From assembly GCA_007570785.1 (NCBI GenBank), contig ML661885.1, positions 16,732,223 to 16,796,222 on the forward strand: a stretch of 64,000 nucleotides of DNA, written 5' to 3'. A program made the position numbers and the translations under genes. Shown in pieces: positions 11,117 to 23,290 of the stretch; position 1 is the first letter of the stretch; each line of letters opens with the position of its first letter. The DNA comes from Antilocapra americana (lineage: Eukaryota > Chordata > Mammalia > Artiodactyla > Antilocapridae). A model generated the notes under the pieces. That model did not search any database and was not told the DNA's origin. It saw only the letters and a program-made list of their open reading frames with translations.

Positions 11117-12214
11117 ATGACAAATTGCATCAGACTTTGGGAACACTTGTAACTTCTAAGTGTGAGCTCTTTAGAGCATATTGTTGAATAATGCACAGTG
11201 GAGTGATTGCCTTTCTCTTTTGCCCAAGGTCATTTTGTACTACATTGGTGACCTGCTAAAACTCGCCAAAGAGAGCTGAGTTGGCAAAAAGGAGATGTGG
11301 ATCCTAGTTTCTAACCTGTCTCTAACTAGTTACATTGCTGAAAGTGTTTTTAGCTCTCTAGACAGTGTAAAGTCAGAACACACAAAATTCTCTCTAGGTT
11401 CCCACCCATTTTTAAAAAGTTATTATATTCATGACTTATTTTCATCTCCATTCACGATGCATTTCTCCAAAATACTGAGACTCAGACGAGATTGGGCATT
11501 TTCAGGGTGGTATTGCTATAGACTACAGAGACTTAATACCTATTAAATTTTAAAAGTAGATTTGATGACTTAAGTGATTTGAATTGAGCTGACCTACTTA
11601 ATGCTTCTTCAATTCTCAAGGCCTCATTAACAAGTATGATTTTGGAGACTATATTTCCATAACCTTGAGTAGGAGTAGGATTTATGTAATTACCATTTGC
11701 AAAATTCTCCTGGTATAGAGTTTGTAGTTCAGAAAATAAATCTCTGCAATAATATAGTATTTTATTTATGGAATGTTCTGGTTATATGATCTGAGTACCT
11801 AGAGAAATATCCTCATTTCTATAGCTGAACATAAGTGTCCAGCTGAGCAACCATAATCGTGGTCTTTTTCTTCTTTTCTCTCTCCTCCCATCAATTTTTC
11901 TGACAAAGGATAACCTGGAGCCTACAAATACATTGGCCTTTGTTGTTCTGTGGCTTAAATTTAAAATAGTAATTCTGAGTCCAGCTTCCTTTATGGGTCT
12001 TAAGTACAGGTCATTTCATGCTGATCAATGAGTCTGGATTGCCATTCTCATTTTGTAGATAGTCAGGATGTCTACAAAACTTGCATAGCTGATGTGAACA
12101 GAAAATGTGCAAACCTTTGTTCAAAATTATTAAAAATTTCAAGATGATGATAGTAGAGCATTAAACCAAGGGAGGGGTCCTTTGAAGCACAGGTCCTCTG
12201 TGCTTACACAGAGT
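11117..12214. other. Unassigned, no gene or repeat seen
   Basis: About 1.1 kb without a recognised repeat. The longest open frame, 83 codons at 11295-11546, has no recognisable domain. Confidence 0.5.
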
Positions 12215-12370
12215 ATGCACACAAGCCAGACCCACATGTAGGTAAACTGATGTTTAAAGAAGTTAACTGATTTGCCCAAGGTCATACACTCAGTGGAGGA
12301 CAGAGTAAATACTGGAATGCATGTTTGCCTGATTCCAAAGCCAATATTCTTTTCAGCAGACCCCTTTGTC
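12215..12370 (-). repeat. MIR SINE, partial
   Basis: Antisense MIR core and head: 'aagttaactgatttgcccaa', 'ggtcatacactcagtgg', 'ctggaatgcatgtttgcctg'. Confidence 0.65.
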
Positions 12371-12719
12371 TCTCCTAGTGGGAAAACTGGGCAAAATTTC
12401 TCCTTTGGTTATTCTCCAGCCAGAATTTTTTTTTCAGATAAGTGCATCCCTCATACCAGTTTGAACCTCCTTTCTCTTTTAGATCCAACTCATCCCAAAT
12501 GTGTAACACTTCAGGAATCTCCCCTGGTTTTCTGTGGTCACCAGGATTCTTTCCCCATATTTATTTCTGTGTCCAGGTACCTGCATCTACACAAAAAAAT
12601 CCAAACTACTAACCCCTCAGAACAAGGGTTTGTGAATCCAATAGTATATAGTAGTTAGGAAAATTAAATGATTTAACATACATAATGGACTTAGTATGAA
12701 GCCTGGCATGTGGTAGACG

Positions 12720-12909
12720 GGCTTTCCAGTGGCTCAGCGGTAAAGAATCCACCTGCAATGCAGGAGATGCAGGGGACTCTAGGTCAGGAAGATCCCCCGG
12801 AGGAGGGGATGGCAACCCGCTCCAGAGTTCTTGCCTGGAGAATCCCAAGTAGCCCTGGCGGGATGCAGTACTTGAGGTGGCAGAGTCGGATGACTGAAGT
12901 AACTGAACA
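12720..12909 (+). mobile_element. Bov-tA SINE
   Basis: Head 'ggctttccagtggctcagcg' and BovA tail to 'gactgaagtaactgaac'. The B-box region is altered (gactctaggtcaggaag). Confidence 0.85.
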
Positions 12910-14354
12910 TGCATATGTTATTACTATTATTATCATTGGTAATTGGTGTTTCAGTGTCAAATTGCAGGCCAGAAGATTTCTACCATATCTATTTCTGTGC
13001 CCCTTTTCACGTCTTCCCTTTGTTCTTCAGTTTAATGGAGACTTTGGTACAGAACAGGCTCTTCAAAGTATATCCTTGCACCTATCAAGTTATCTCTCCC
13101 AAGAAAATGTAGTTTCCCTGATAGAAAAATTTCTGCTGAATAAAATGTTCCTCATATGCTATGTCTCCCCTGCATATAGAAAACCAATGGGGAGAGCAAC
13201 CTACAATACACAGATACTTTCTCTTCCTTAAAAACTTTTCTTTTTACCTCCAGAACACTTCTTTTCCATTTATTTAGAGCTAGCCTGCACTTATTTCAGC
13301 TCAATTACCAAGAAATTTAATTTACCTTTATATACATTTTAGAGATGGTATTAATATATTGGCCATCCTCAATAAAGCCTAAATTTTGAATTTTTTCTTC
13401 CCCTCTGGGCATGGCTAATTTTTGTCATTTCTTTCACAATTTCTCACTTTGTTTTTCTCTTGAACAAATGTCAAAGTGACAGAGAGCAACAGTCAAAGTA
13501 GTATAGTATCTGCATTCAATACATGTTTGTTGTTGACAATTTGAAAAAGTACAAAATAAAAATTAAAACCCCACTGAAACTTTTGACTGAAAAATATCAT
13601 TGTTCACATCATTAAATATAGTTTCCTCATGTTTTAATTTTTAAATGTGTAATATTCTATATTGCATGTTTATGCCATAGAAATAAATGTTCTATAAACA
13701 TGATAAAGATCTACCTAATCAGACATGTCCATGCTCAGCAATAACATGAAATTGCAGAAGAATCGTTAAAATATTTCCATATTTTTAATAGCACCTAATT
13801 TTCCCTTGCTTTTTCTAAGTCAGCAGTCATATCTTCCTTCATGGTCCTGGAAAAATGCTTAGAATGTGTGACTTAACAGTGACTCAGGCATTTCAGTTCA
13901 GCTCAGATGGTATTCATTCTTTGATGGATAAAAGCAAAAGAAAAAGCTATTCTTTGGCTGAACAACACAGTCCTCTCTATTATTCCAGTGTCTACAGATT
14001 GCTTGAAAAGTGCAGCATATTTGGAATTTCTTACCTAAGAATGAAGCCTGAACAAACAAGCCCACACCATTCTATAAAAGAATTCGTATCGTATGCAGTA
14101 GGCCAGGAAGCCAAGGCAGAGGAGGCCAAGGGGAAGGTTTAGTGAGCAAGAGAGGAGAGGAATTCAGAGGTCTCCTACGGGCATGTCCTAACTTTGGAAG
14201 CCCTTTCAGGACACAGACATTAAGTCCCTATGCCAATAAATGATCTTTCATAGGAATTCTTATTTGCTCTTTCCTGATGTAGTCTTCTTCTCATTTCCCT
14301 AGACCTGTGAGTTTCCCACACCATTATCAACAGAATCACTGTCATTAGATCCAC
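12910..14354. other. Unassigned, with one 95-codon open frame
   Basis: No recognised gene. 13530-13720 faintly resembles an ancient L1-like repeat. The frame 13855-14142 (95 codons, Lys/Ser-rich, no domain I know) lacks convincing splice or promoter context and is probably chance. Confidence 0.4.
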
Positions 14355-14365
14355 ATGTATATTAT

Positions 14366-14638
14366 TTTTGTTGCTCAGTCACTCAGTTGTGTTTGACTCT
14401 TTGCAACCCCATGGACTGCAGAAGGCCAGGCTTCCCTGTCCTTCAATATCCCAGGGAGTTTGCTCAAACTCATGTCCCTTGAGTCAGTGATGCCACCCAA
14501 CAATCTCACTCATCCTCTGTTGCTCCCTTCTCCTCCTGCTCTCAATCTTTCCCAGCATCACAGTCTTTCCCAATGAGTTGGCTCTTCTCAACAAGTGGCC
14601 AAAGTATTGGAGCATCAGCTTAATCATCAGTCCTTCCA
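14366..14638 (-). mobile_element. BovB LINE 3' end with 11-bp duplication
   Basis: Antisense BovB end from 'gttgctcagtcactcag' to 'cagtccttcca'. An exact target duplication, atgtatattat, lies at 14355-14365 and 14639-14649. Confidence 0.88.
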
Positions 14639-14734
14639 ATGTATATTATAAACAACCAATGTAGGCCTACCTATCTATAGTTTCTAAATGTGATATCTTT
14701 ATATTGCTTAATACCTATTAAAATGATTTAAGAA

Positions 14735-14930
14735 ACACTTATTGAGAACTTATGTGCCAGACACAGTGCTAAGTAATTCATATTGATTATCTTATACAGT
14801 CCTTGCAGTGATTCTGTAAAGTGACTAATCTTATTCTCCTCATTTTAAAGGTGAATGGCCTGAGACTCAGAGAAGCTAATTATTTTCTCTAAAGTTATAT
14901 ACCAAGTGATAGAGGTGAGAAGGAAAGTGA
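14735..14930 (-). repeat. MIR SINE
   Basis: One of the clearer MIRs: 'tgtgccagacacagtgctaa', 'cattttaaaggtgaatggcc', 'gagactcagagaagctaa', in antisense order. Confidence 0.8.
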
Positions 14931-15069
14931 GATTATCTATTTTATTTTCTTTTGTCCAATGTTTGTTAAATTGAATATCATGTATATTGTGTGATAATGG
15001 ATTGCACAAAAAAAGCATCAGCAAGTCATTTGAGGCAACAGTTTATTCAACTCAATAATCATAAATAAT

Positions 15070-15245
15070 ATAAATGATACTATGTGTAAAATAGATAACT
15101 AATGAGAGCAAACTGTATGGCAAAGGGAACCCCACTTAATGATCCATGGTGACCCGAATGGGAAAGAAACCCAGAAGGAAGGGATTATATGGTACACATA
15201 GAGCTGATTCATTTTGCTGGACATTTACCCACTGCTACCATCTGT
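15070..15245 (+). mobile_element. L1 3' UTR fragment
   Basis: Order 'tgtgtaaaatagataactaa', 'ggtgacccgaatgggaaag', 'gctgattcattttgctgga' follows an artiodactyl L1 3' UTR. No coding part. Confidence 0.65.
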
Positions 15246-15359
15246 TATATGGTGCTAATCTGAGGAAAGGAACATGGAGGTCACTCAATTGTATAACATG
15301 GAGCCATCCATCAATAAGAGGAAGGACTCTCTCCTCAGCAATCTTTAAACATCTTTCAT

Positions 15360-15450
15360 AAAGCAGACCTTCATTGAACACCTACAGCAAACCAGGCATA
15401 GTTCTAGACACCATGAATAATACAAAAATAAACAGAAATTCCTCTTTCAC
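15360..15450 (-). repeat. L2 LINE 3' fragment
   Basis: 'cttcattgaacacctacag', 'ccaggcatagttctagacac', then cca-tgaataataca: antisense L2 3' end pattern. Edges uncertain. Confidence 0.5.
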
Positions 15451-15692
15451 TCTAGAAGTTAAAATGAGCCTATACGAGGTTACCTAGTATTAGTACAAGT
15501 GAAATGTTTTATGGGACAGAAAATTTTTTTTTTCCTGAGACATTTAGCCACTGGTGAGTCTAAAATAAATCACTGAAAATGTATGGGAAATAAAGCTGAC
15601 ATTAAGTTTGTCCTTTTATCAAAGCCATATATCATGGGTGATTTGAATATAGCATATAATTTTATATCATTCTCTTTTTTTCCCTTTATACT

Positions 15693-16157
15693 TTTTTTTG
15701 AACTTTTAATTTTGTATTGGGCTATAGCTGATTAACAATGTGTCATGGACTGTATATTTCATGGGGTCACAAAGAATCAGACACAACTGAGTGACTTCCA
15801 CTTCACTTCCCTTCATACTTTGTGGTGAAGAGCAAAGGGACCCACCCATACATATATATGTATCCATTCTCCCCCAAACTCCATTCCCATCCAAGCTTTG
15901 CCACATAACATTGAGCAGAACGTATGCTATACAATAGGTTCTTGTTGGTTATTCATATTAAACACAGCAGGGTGTACATGACCATCCTAAAGTCCCTAAC
16001 TATCCCTTCTCTGCTGGCGACCATAAATTCATTTTCTAATTCTCTGAATCTCTCTCTGTCCTATAAGTTCATTTATATCACTCCTTTTTAGATTCCACAT
16101 ATAAGGGAAGTCATATGATACATCTTCTCTGTCTGACCTACTTCATTTTCTTATAGG
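15693..16157 (-). mobile_element. L1 3' UTR, antisense, interrupted
   Basis: T-rich start (the A tail in antisense), 'tgtattgggctatagctgat', 'ttccacatataagggaagtc', ending near 'cttcattttcttatagg'. A short Bov SINE piece lies at 15742-15810. Confidence 0.75.
15742..15810 (+). mobile_element. BovA SINE fragment inside L1
   Basis: Only the 3' part of the BovA tail is present ('atggggtcacaaagaatcag', 'acacaactgagtgactt'), inside antisense L1 3' UTR. Confidence 0.7.
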
Positions 16158-16724
16158 ACAAACTAAAACCACCAGAGTAGTCCAGGCTCTGGTAAATACA
16201 AAGGATGAAAGGGATAAATGCAATGGTAATTAGTACTAGTAGAACACAAGTCCTGAAAGGAGAAGACTAAGAAAACCATTAACTTATTTTTTGAAGGGTC
16301 CAATGGATATGAATAAGGTCAAGCTTATTGGTTCAGTAAGGTGTACTGACCCTATTTAAGACTTTCAAGTAGAAGACACAGATTTAAACTTGAATGAGGT
16401 AAATTTAGAGTACACAGCAAAATGAATGACTTACACAATATGTGGTAAGTATGTGAATATCTTGTCTTGCAAAAAACTATTATGTCAAGATACTATGAAG
16501 TACATGACTAAGAACCTGACAGACAGGGCCTGGAGTCTGGGTTGGTGTTACTTCTGATGTGATTTGTTGCAAATAACTTAGTATCCCTGATATTCAGTTC
16601 TTTTTTTAATTTTTTTAATCTGAAAAATTTAGAAAATAAATGTTAGTCTAGCAGTGAATGGTAAGGCAACATAGGAAACTGATTAAGAACCAAGATTCCT
16701 TTTTCTTTCTCTTCTGTTTTTAAA
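16158..16724. other. Unassigned
   Basis: No gene; may contain more degenerate L2 but too diverged to call. Confidence 0.4.
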
Positions 16725-16920
16725 TCCAAGCTCTGTGGCTTTCTGTTACTTTGGGCTAGTCATTATACTTTTATGTACTTTGGTATCATCCTCTATTACA
16801 TAGCAATTATAATAATGCTGATCTCATAGAATCTTGGGGATGATTGAATGAGCTAATATGTATAAAGTGCTTAGAAGAGAGCAAGTGCTGGATATTTTCT
16901 AGCTATTATCATCACAGGGT
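16725..16920 (+). repeat. MIR SINE
   Basis: Sense MIR: 'ccaagctctgtggctttctg', 'tttgggctagtcatt', 'tcatagaatcttggggatga'. Confidence 0.7.
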
Positions 16921-17015
16921 TTTTGTGAAGATTAAACAAAACAACTTTCAAAGTGCTTAACACAGTGCCCAGTATAAACTACTAAATAAGTGATGGCCAC
17001 TATTAAATTTTTATT
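16921..17015 (+). repeat. Second MIR 3' piece
   Basis: 'tttttgtgaagattaaacaa', 'agtgcttaacacagtgccca', then 'taaataagtgatggccacta': repeats the MIR 3' part already seen just upstream, in the same orientation. Confidence 0.6.
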
Positions 17016-17829
17016 ATTATAAAATTTTGTAGATTTCAGTTGTTCCATTTTTGAAGTCCAAATACTTTCCTTCCTAGCCAAGACTGGCTACCACAATTTT
17101 TTGCAGGTGTTTTTCACTACAAATGTCATATCTTAAACAAAGCACTTAGTTGGTTGGTCAAACCAAATGGAGATTTCCAATACTTTGAAATTTCTGTGCC
17201 TCACACATCTAAATCTGGAATTATCCCTAGGCCATTCACCTTCCACATGGGCATGACTTCCCTTTAAAGTCACCTTATTAAGCTATTAGTGAACACAGAA
17301 GTGTAAGTTTAGTGTTTACCGACCTCCATACTAGCTGCCTTGATGGAGATTACAGCCTCATGAGAAAGGGTATTAAACAATTCCTTTAAAAATATGATGT
17401 GAAAGAAAGGTAGAAGGTGCTGAGGAGCAATACTGGGAGACCCAACCTCATGTGAAGGTCTGCAAAAGCTGCTCTGAGAATGTGAAGGTAACGCTGAGCT
17501 GTGAAGCAGGACATGGGGGGAGTGCTGTAGACGGAAGGCCAGCCCTGATGCGCCTCCCATGGGAGAGCGCAGGCAGTAACCTCTTTTTCATCAAAGTACA
17601 GACTCTCTGCAAACTAGCCCCATACTCCTGGGACATCTCCATCTTTGTTGCAGATGCCTCTTTTCTGCTCTGAATTGTCTCCCAGTGACGACTCCTAAAA
17701 ATCTTCTTGTTCTCTTCATTCTTGATTGGTAGTGCAGCAATTTGTAAATAGAACTTATTTTCTAGATTTAAATGTATATTAGGTTTAGAATGAGAGAAAA
17801 ATCTGGAAGACAGTACAGCATCAGTCATA
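17016..17829. other. Unassigned
   Basis: GC is locally higher at about 17440-17600 than in the flanks. Antisense frames of 83 and 126 codons span it but have no recognisable domain; no gene called. Confidence 0.4.
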
Positions 17830-19010
17830 CATCCCTCTCAGAGTTTCCCCCATATTTAACATCTTGTGTTGATATAGTATGTATGTTACAATAAATGCAT
17901 CAATATTGATACATGACTGTTACCTAAAATCTATACCTTATTCAGACTTCCTTAGTTTTTACCGAATGTCCCTTTTCTGTTCCAAGTTGCCATACAAGAC
18001 ATCATATTTATTTATCATGTCTTCTTGGATTCCTGTGTTCTCCTTGGCTGTGACAATGTCTGAGATTTTCCTTCCTTTTGGTGACCTTGGTGGTTTTGAG
18101 GAGTACTGTTCAGGTTTTGTTTGTTTGTTTAGAATGCCCTTCTACTGGAATTTGTCTGATTTTTTTTTTCACAATTAGACTAGAATCATATATATATATA
18201 CAGAAGAAGACAATAAAAGTAAAGTGCTATTTCATCACATCATGTCAAGAGTGTATGCTAATAACAATACAACATCACTGTTGATAATGATGTTGATTCT
18301 GGCTGAGGAAGTGTGTGTCAGTTTTCTCCATTGTCAAGTTCCTCTGTCTCCCCTCTTTCATACTGCACTCTTTGGTAGGAAGTCACAGCTAATGCCTAAA
18401 TAGCAGAGATTTATTCTCCTCTTCCTTGAGGGCAGAGTAGGTACATAAATTATTTGGGATTCTCATGTATAGAAGACTTGTCTTTCCTCATTTATTTATC
18501 AATTAATCATTTTTTATGGACTCATCTGATGAGGTGACTCACTGGAAAAGACAGAGGGCAAGAGGAGAAGAGGGTGACAGAGGATGAGATGGTTGGAAAG
18601 CATCACTGACTCAATGAACATGAGTTTGAGCAAACTCCAGGAGATAGCAAAGGACAGAGAAGCAGAGACATGCTGGAGTTCATCAGATCACAAAGAGTTG
18701 GACACAATTTAGTGACTGAACAGCAACAATGAACTCATGGATACTTATTTTACATTTTTGGATTATAATCCAATACTACTTATTTTATTTTTTGCTCAGC
18801 GATTTCTTTTTGGCCACTGGGAACTCTTTTAGTTGGGTTCTGTGTCCCTTTAACATAGCACCATTAATTTAGATTTTCTTTTTCATTTTCTGGCACTATA
18901 AATGGTTCAGTCTCACTTTTTTATGTTTCTTACTGTAGCCCTAAAAGCAACCCACATCTAAAGAATTTCTGGTTCTTTTTATTGGAGAGGATATTAGAAA
19001 CCAAGATATG
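17830..19010. mobile_element. Ancient L1-type repeat split by BovB
   Basis: Blocks in order: 'tttcccccatatttaacatc', 'ttattcagacttccttagtt', 'gaggagtactgttcaggttt', 'aaattatttgggattct', then after the BovB 'ctcatggatacttatttt', 'ttggccactgggaactcttt', 'ttggagaggatattagaaac'. I recall this as an old mammalian L1 3' region; exact subfamily and strand are not certain. Confidence 0.6.
18526..18728 (+). mobile_element. BovB LINE 3' end inside ancient L1
   Basis: BovB terminal 200 bp ending in a caacaa tail. Flanked by atggactcat (18516-18525) and atgaactcat (18729-18738). Removing it rejoins the older repeat. Confidence 0.85.
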
Positions 19011-20179
19011 GGTGATAGGTTTTTGCATTTAATTTTAATAAGCTGCAGCTAGTATACTTATGAAAATAATTGCTGGTCCAAATATGCAAAGCATAAAAGA
19101 AAGCAGAGCTGTGCTAATGGAAAACAGCCTAAACACTAATAAAAATGTAGTAAGTTTTTCTGTGCTTTTGGATCAATGTTTGGTTGGTCAGTGTTGGTGC
19201 TGAACTCTCTGAACAGAGGCTTGTGTTCTTGTTATTTCAAATCAGTGGATTTTATCTACATGGCAAAAGCCAGAGATAGTGGAATTTCCAAGGTATTCAC
19301 TGGGGTCTTAAGGTCTTAGGTAACTAAAGTAGTTAGATGCAAAATCCAGGGATCAATTTAGAGAAGGCGGGTCATGGAAAATAAACTATGAGAGTGAGAT
19401 GGAAAAATGGAAATTTTAAGGTACAAAAAAGAAGTACCAGAAACTGAAAGTAAATGCAATTTATTGAGAAAATCCAAAAAACAAATATAAAAAGAAAAGA
19501 AGAGGATGAATGATGGGAAAACAAGGGGATCAAATATCAGAATAGCAAAAAAAGTGTCAATTTTGAAAAATATAAAGAGGCAAATAGTCTGAAATTAGAA
19601 CTATTAATGCCTATAGCGATACAGGTTCTCTTGTCTATTTAGGTTAACACATTGATATGGGGAATGAGTAAAAAAAATCCAGATGGTAGAGGGAGGCAGG
19701 TAGGGGTAGGGAGGCATATAATATTCATTATAGCTGTGGGCAAGGTTACTAGGTAGTTTGTGGCTAAATAATATTTTTTCAGACCTAACAATATTTGGAA
19801 ACTATCTTCAAAGCTAAAGTTAACATTTCAATACAAGTCTTGAAATGTTAAGACAATGACATTGCAATTTTCTTCCCTAATATATATCTTACTTATTGTT
19901 TTCTTGTACCTATTTAACATAGGCATGGGAAATATTTATCGAGGTTGCTGATGCTTTTCAATAATGAATGAGCCCAAGTAGAAAATTATGTTTCAGACCT
20001 AATTCTGTGGAATTCTAGTCTTCAAGAACTTGCTTTAATCTCTTTGTACTTAAGTGCTGAAGTTTTATTCGAAATACATTTTGATGGGCAGACACAATAA
20101 CATGCTTCTTCTGAATTTTGATTTCTCTTATCTTCAGGGATTGAGTCTTCTGTACAGTAGAATTTTGTAAACGACTATT
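19011..20179. other. Repeat-poor, AT-rich stretch
   Basis: A-rich around 19400-19600. No gene or recognised repeat. Confidence 0.5.
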
Positions 20180-20189
20180 CTTATAGTTG

Positions 20190-20465
20190 CTGCTGCTGCT
20201 GCTAAGTCACTTCAGTCGTGTCCGACTCTGTGCAACCCCATGGACGGCAGCCCACAAGGCTCCCCCGTCCCTGGGATTCTCCAGGCAAGAATACTGGAGT
20301 GGGTTGCCATTTCCTCCTCCAATGCATGAAAGTGAAAAGTGAAAGTTAAGTTGCTCAGTCGTGTCCGACTTGTAGCGATCCCATAGGCTGCAGCCCACCA
20401 GGCTCCTCCGTCCATGGGATTTTCCAGGCAAGAGTACTGGAATGGGGTGCCATTGCCTTCTCTGT
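20190..20465 (-). mobile_element. Bov-A2 SINE (dimeric)
   Basis: A tgc-repeat tail, then two BovA units (20210-20320 and 20345-20460) joined by a short linker 'gcatgaaagtgaaaagtgaa'. Flanking cttatagttg (20180-20189) and cttgtagttg (20466-20475) look like its target duplication. Low divergence from the usual form suggests a relatively young copy. Confidence 0.9.
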
Positions 20466-20740
20466 CTTGTAGTTGATGCATTGGCAAATACCATTTTCAA
20501 CCCCCAGAGATAATTGAGCAAATCTGTAGTATCTCTGTTTGGGGGAAATCAGGATAGCATGTCAAGCTGATGCTGGGCTCAGGTTTTCACCTTTTTTTAC
20601 AACAGCCATGACAAGTAGACAGTGGCTTACTCAAGTTGGGCAAATGATCTAAAGCTGTCAGTGCTGAATTACTGCACCCAGAAAGTTTAAGGTTCTGGAC
20701 TGTATCAATGCTGGAGTATTGTCTTGGTTTACTTTCTTCC

Positions 20741-20940
20741 GGACTTCCCTGGTGGCTCTGATGGTAAAGGATCTGCCTGAAATGTGGGAGACCCATACCC
20801 AGATGAGTGAAGATCCCCTGGAGGAGCGAATGGCTACCCACTCCAGTATTCTTGCCTGGTTTATCCCATGGACAGCGGAGCCTGGTGGACTACCGTCCAT
20901 GGAGTTGCAAAGAGTCCGACATGACTGACTTTCACTTTCA
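20741..20940 (+). mobile_element. Bov-tA SINE
   Basis: Head 'ggacttccctggtggctctg' with a disrupted B box (acccagatgagtgaag), then a well-kept BovA tail to 'gtccgacatgactgac'. Confidence 0.88.
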
Positions 20941-21558
20941 CTCCTTAGATTCTGTGGCGTGAAGCCTTGCTTTGGAGATGACAAGGCTTGTAGAGATGCC
21001 TCTAGCCCCCTCATCCATTGCATTACTTAGAATCAGACACCAGCAGGTAATTTTGATATGAAGGATATTGATTTGTAGCTTTTCTCACAGTTCCATAGTA
21101 AGTTTACACTTGTACATTAAAAAAAAATGGTGAAAGCAGCAAACTTAACATCCCTACAAGTAAGACTGAAGATTGGAATATGATGTTTCATATGCAGAGC
21201 GAGAAGATGGAGATTTTAAAAGTCTTTTGTTACTAGAGATTGGAAATTTAATGATTGTGGCAAAATAAGTATTACTGCTAAACTTACTTTGTTATAATAG
21301 TAATAATAAAGTTCTTAATGTTATTATATTGCTGTAGGAGTCATCAAAAGGTAATTCAGTTCTGATTAATAGTTATTCAGTTTCTGATTATGGGTAAGAT
21401 ACATGACTTCTTTTTATGTTAGTGTATTCTTTTTCCTATAATTAAAGAGAAACCTTAATGACCATAAAAATAGCTAACATATATTGAAAATGTTCAATGC
21501 ATTTTGTGTGATGCATGGGCTAAACACTGAGTATGGACCTTATTTAATCTCCCAGTAA
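20941..21558. other. Unassigned, no gene or repeat seen
   Basis: AT-rich, includes an A8 run at 21120. Nothing recognised. Confidence 0.5.
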
Positions 21559-21560
21559 TA

Positions 21561-21640
21561 TTGGGTTGGCCTAAAAGTTCATTCATATTTTTCCATAATC
21601 TATTATGGAAAAGTCCAAATAACCTTTGAGGCCAACCCAA
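21561..21640. mobile_element. 80-bp mariner MITE
   Basis: Near-palindromic 80-bp element: begins ttgggttggcctaaaag and ends with the complement, gaggccaacccaa, with TA on both sides (21559-21560 and 21641-21642). The length and layout are those of an internally deleted mariner, comparable to MADE1 in primates. No transposase coding remains. Confidence 0.85.
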
Positions 21641-21764
21641 TATTTTGCTGTTTGGAATATTACTATATAAATACAGAGTTTTGGCACTTCGCCAAAAGTC
21701 TTTTAGCTACATCCATCTAGCAGATTTTATGTTTACGAAAATATATATATATATATATTTTTTT

Positions 21765-22070
21765 GGCTAATTTTTGTTGTTGTTGTTATTTAGTTGTACA
21801 AGGTCTTTATATATTTTGGATTTTAACTGCTATTGGATATATGGTTTGCAAATGTCTTCTCCCAGTCAGTAGGTTGCTTTCTTTGTTTTTTGCTTTTTTC
21901 CTTAAAAAAATTTTTATTGGAGTATATTTGCTTTAAAAGGTTGTGTTAGTTTCTGCTGTACAGCAAAGTGAATCAGCTATACATATATCCATTCTTTCTT
22001 AGATTCTTTTTCCATATAGGTCATTACAGAGTACTGAGTAGAGTTCCCTGTGCTGTCCAGTAGGTCCTTG
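21765..22070 (-). mobile_element. L1 fragments, antisense
   Basis: 21770-21895 resembles antisense L1 ORF2 ('ttgcaaatgtcttctcccag'). 21897-22070 is a separate antisense L1 3' end, beginning at the T-rich tail ('tttttattggagtatatt') and running to 'ctgtccagtaggtcc'. Two insertions stacked together. Confidence 0.7.
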
Positions 22071-22202
22071 ACTGCATGCTAAGTCATTTCAGTTGTGTCT
22101 GACTCTTTGCAACCCTATGGACTGTAGCCCACCAGGCTCCTCTGTCCATGCGGATCCTCCAGGCAAGAATACTGGAGTGGGCTGCCATTTCCTTCTCCAG
22201 GG
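22071..22202 (-). mobile_element. BovA monomer SINE
   Basis: Single BovA unit ('gtgtctgactctttgcaacc' to 'ccatttccttctccaggg') placed at the L1 boundary. Confidence 0.85.
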
Positions 22203-23165
22203 AATATGAAAATATTTTAAAGTCTGGATTAGATCTCTTCTATTTCAATATAAATGTAATTTTTAAATGTTAAAAATATTTAGTAGAAATAGTGGCCAAG
22301 TCACTCTATATATTATACTAACTTTACAATGCTTTTGGAATAAAAATGGGTAGAAACTGTCTGCCTTCTCTGGCTTTTATACTCAGTATTCTGCCATCTT
22401 TGCAAAGCAGATGAGAATGTATGGGGCAAACAAGACCCTATCAGGAAGTTCCATAACTAGCATCCAGGGCAGAACAATAACTCACTTATTTGTAGGACAT
22501 AAAATGTATGCAGTTTAATCATTCCTTCCCACTACCCCACCCCCACCCCACCCCACAATTTATGTTGAAACAGTTGACTTGTTTACCAAGGCACCATATA
22601 GTTTACTTTAAGGTTTAACTCTTTGCTTTTGTCATTGTTTATTTCCAACAAAAGCAGAAGATTAAGTCACTGTTAGGAGAACAAGCCTGATTAATCATTT
22701 TTCCTCTCCAGCCAAAGCATTCTTAATTACTAACACATGGGCTAATAATGTGGAAACAAATGACAGATGTAGCAATGTAGTTTGAATGCAAATCTGAGTA
22801 CTTATTTTTTTTAAAAAATGAAACCATAGACACAGTAAATCTTATGCTATTCTGCCAACTATTTTATAAGTATTTAGACTAATCTCTGATGACACTCCAA
22901 TTTACCACAGTCTACTGAAGTGGGATCACTGAATAGGCTGATTTTCACAACAAAAATGGGCCCACCCACCAACCTGTCATCAACACTAACTTTAATGACC
23001 TAGAGAGTGTAAGTAAGCTCAGTGGTGATAGGACTTACTTTCATTCACTGCTCCACCTTCAACACCCAAAGCAGAGCTTGAGTGTTATATGCATGAGTGC
23101 ATGAATGAGAGGAATAACATAGGCCACAATGATCACATTTTATTCTCTTCTTTGTGTTGGTGTAT
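22203..23165. other. Unassigned, with a short CCCCA tract
   Basis: 22532-22556 is a run of cccca units. No gene or repeat otherwise. Confidence 0.5.
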
Positions 23166-23169
23166 ACTT

Positions 23170-23290
23170 AATTTGTTCATTCATTTAGTCACTCATGCAG
23201 TAAGATGTTACAGCATTTCTGCTTTTGGTTAGGCTCTGCGCCAGGAACTGAGGCTGTAGCTATATAGCTGAAGGTGTAGGTACCGTTTCT
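23170..23290 (-). repeat. L2 LINE 3' fragment
   Basis: 'ttcattcatttagtcactca', 'ggctctgcgccaggaactga': antisense L2 3' end pattern, diverged. Confidence 0.45.

Noticed and set aside
12272..12658. 128-codon open frame as a gene
   Set aside because: Its first third lies in an antisense MIR and no domain is recognisable.
12710..13231. 173-codon open frame as a gene
   Set aside because: It starts in a Bov-tA SINE and continues into sequence without domain or splice context.
17448..17828. 126-codon minus-strand frame as a processed pseudogene
   Set aside because: No family recognised, no A tail or flanking duplication seen.
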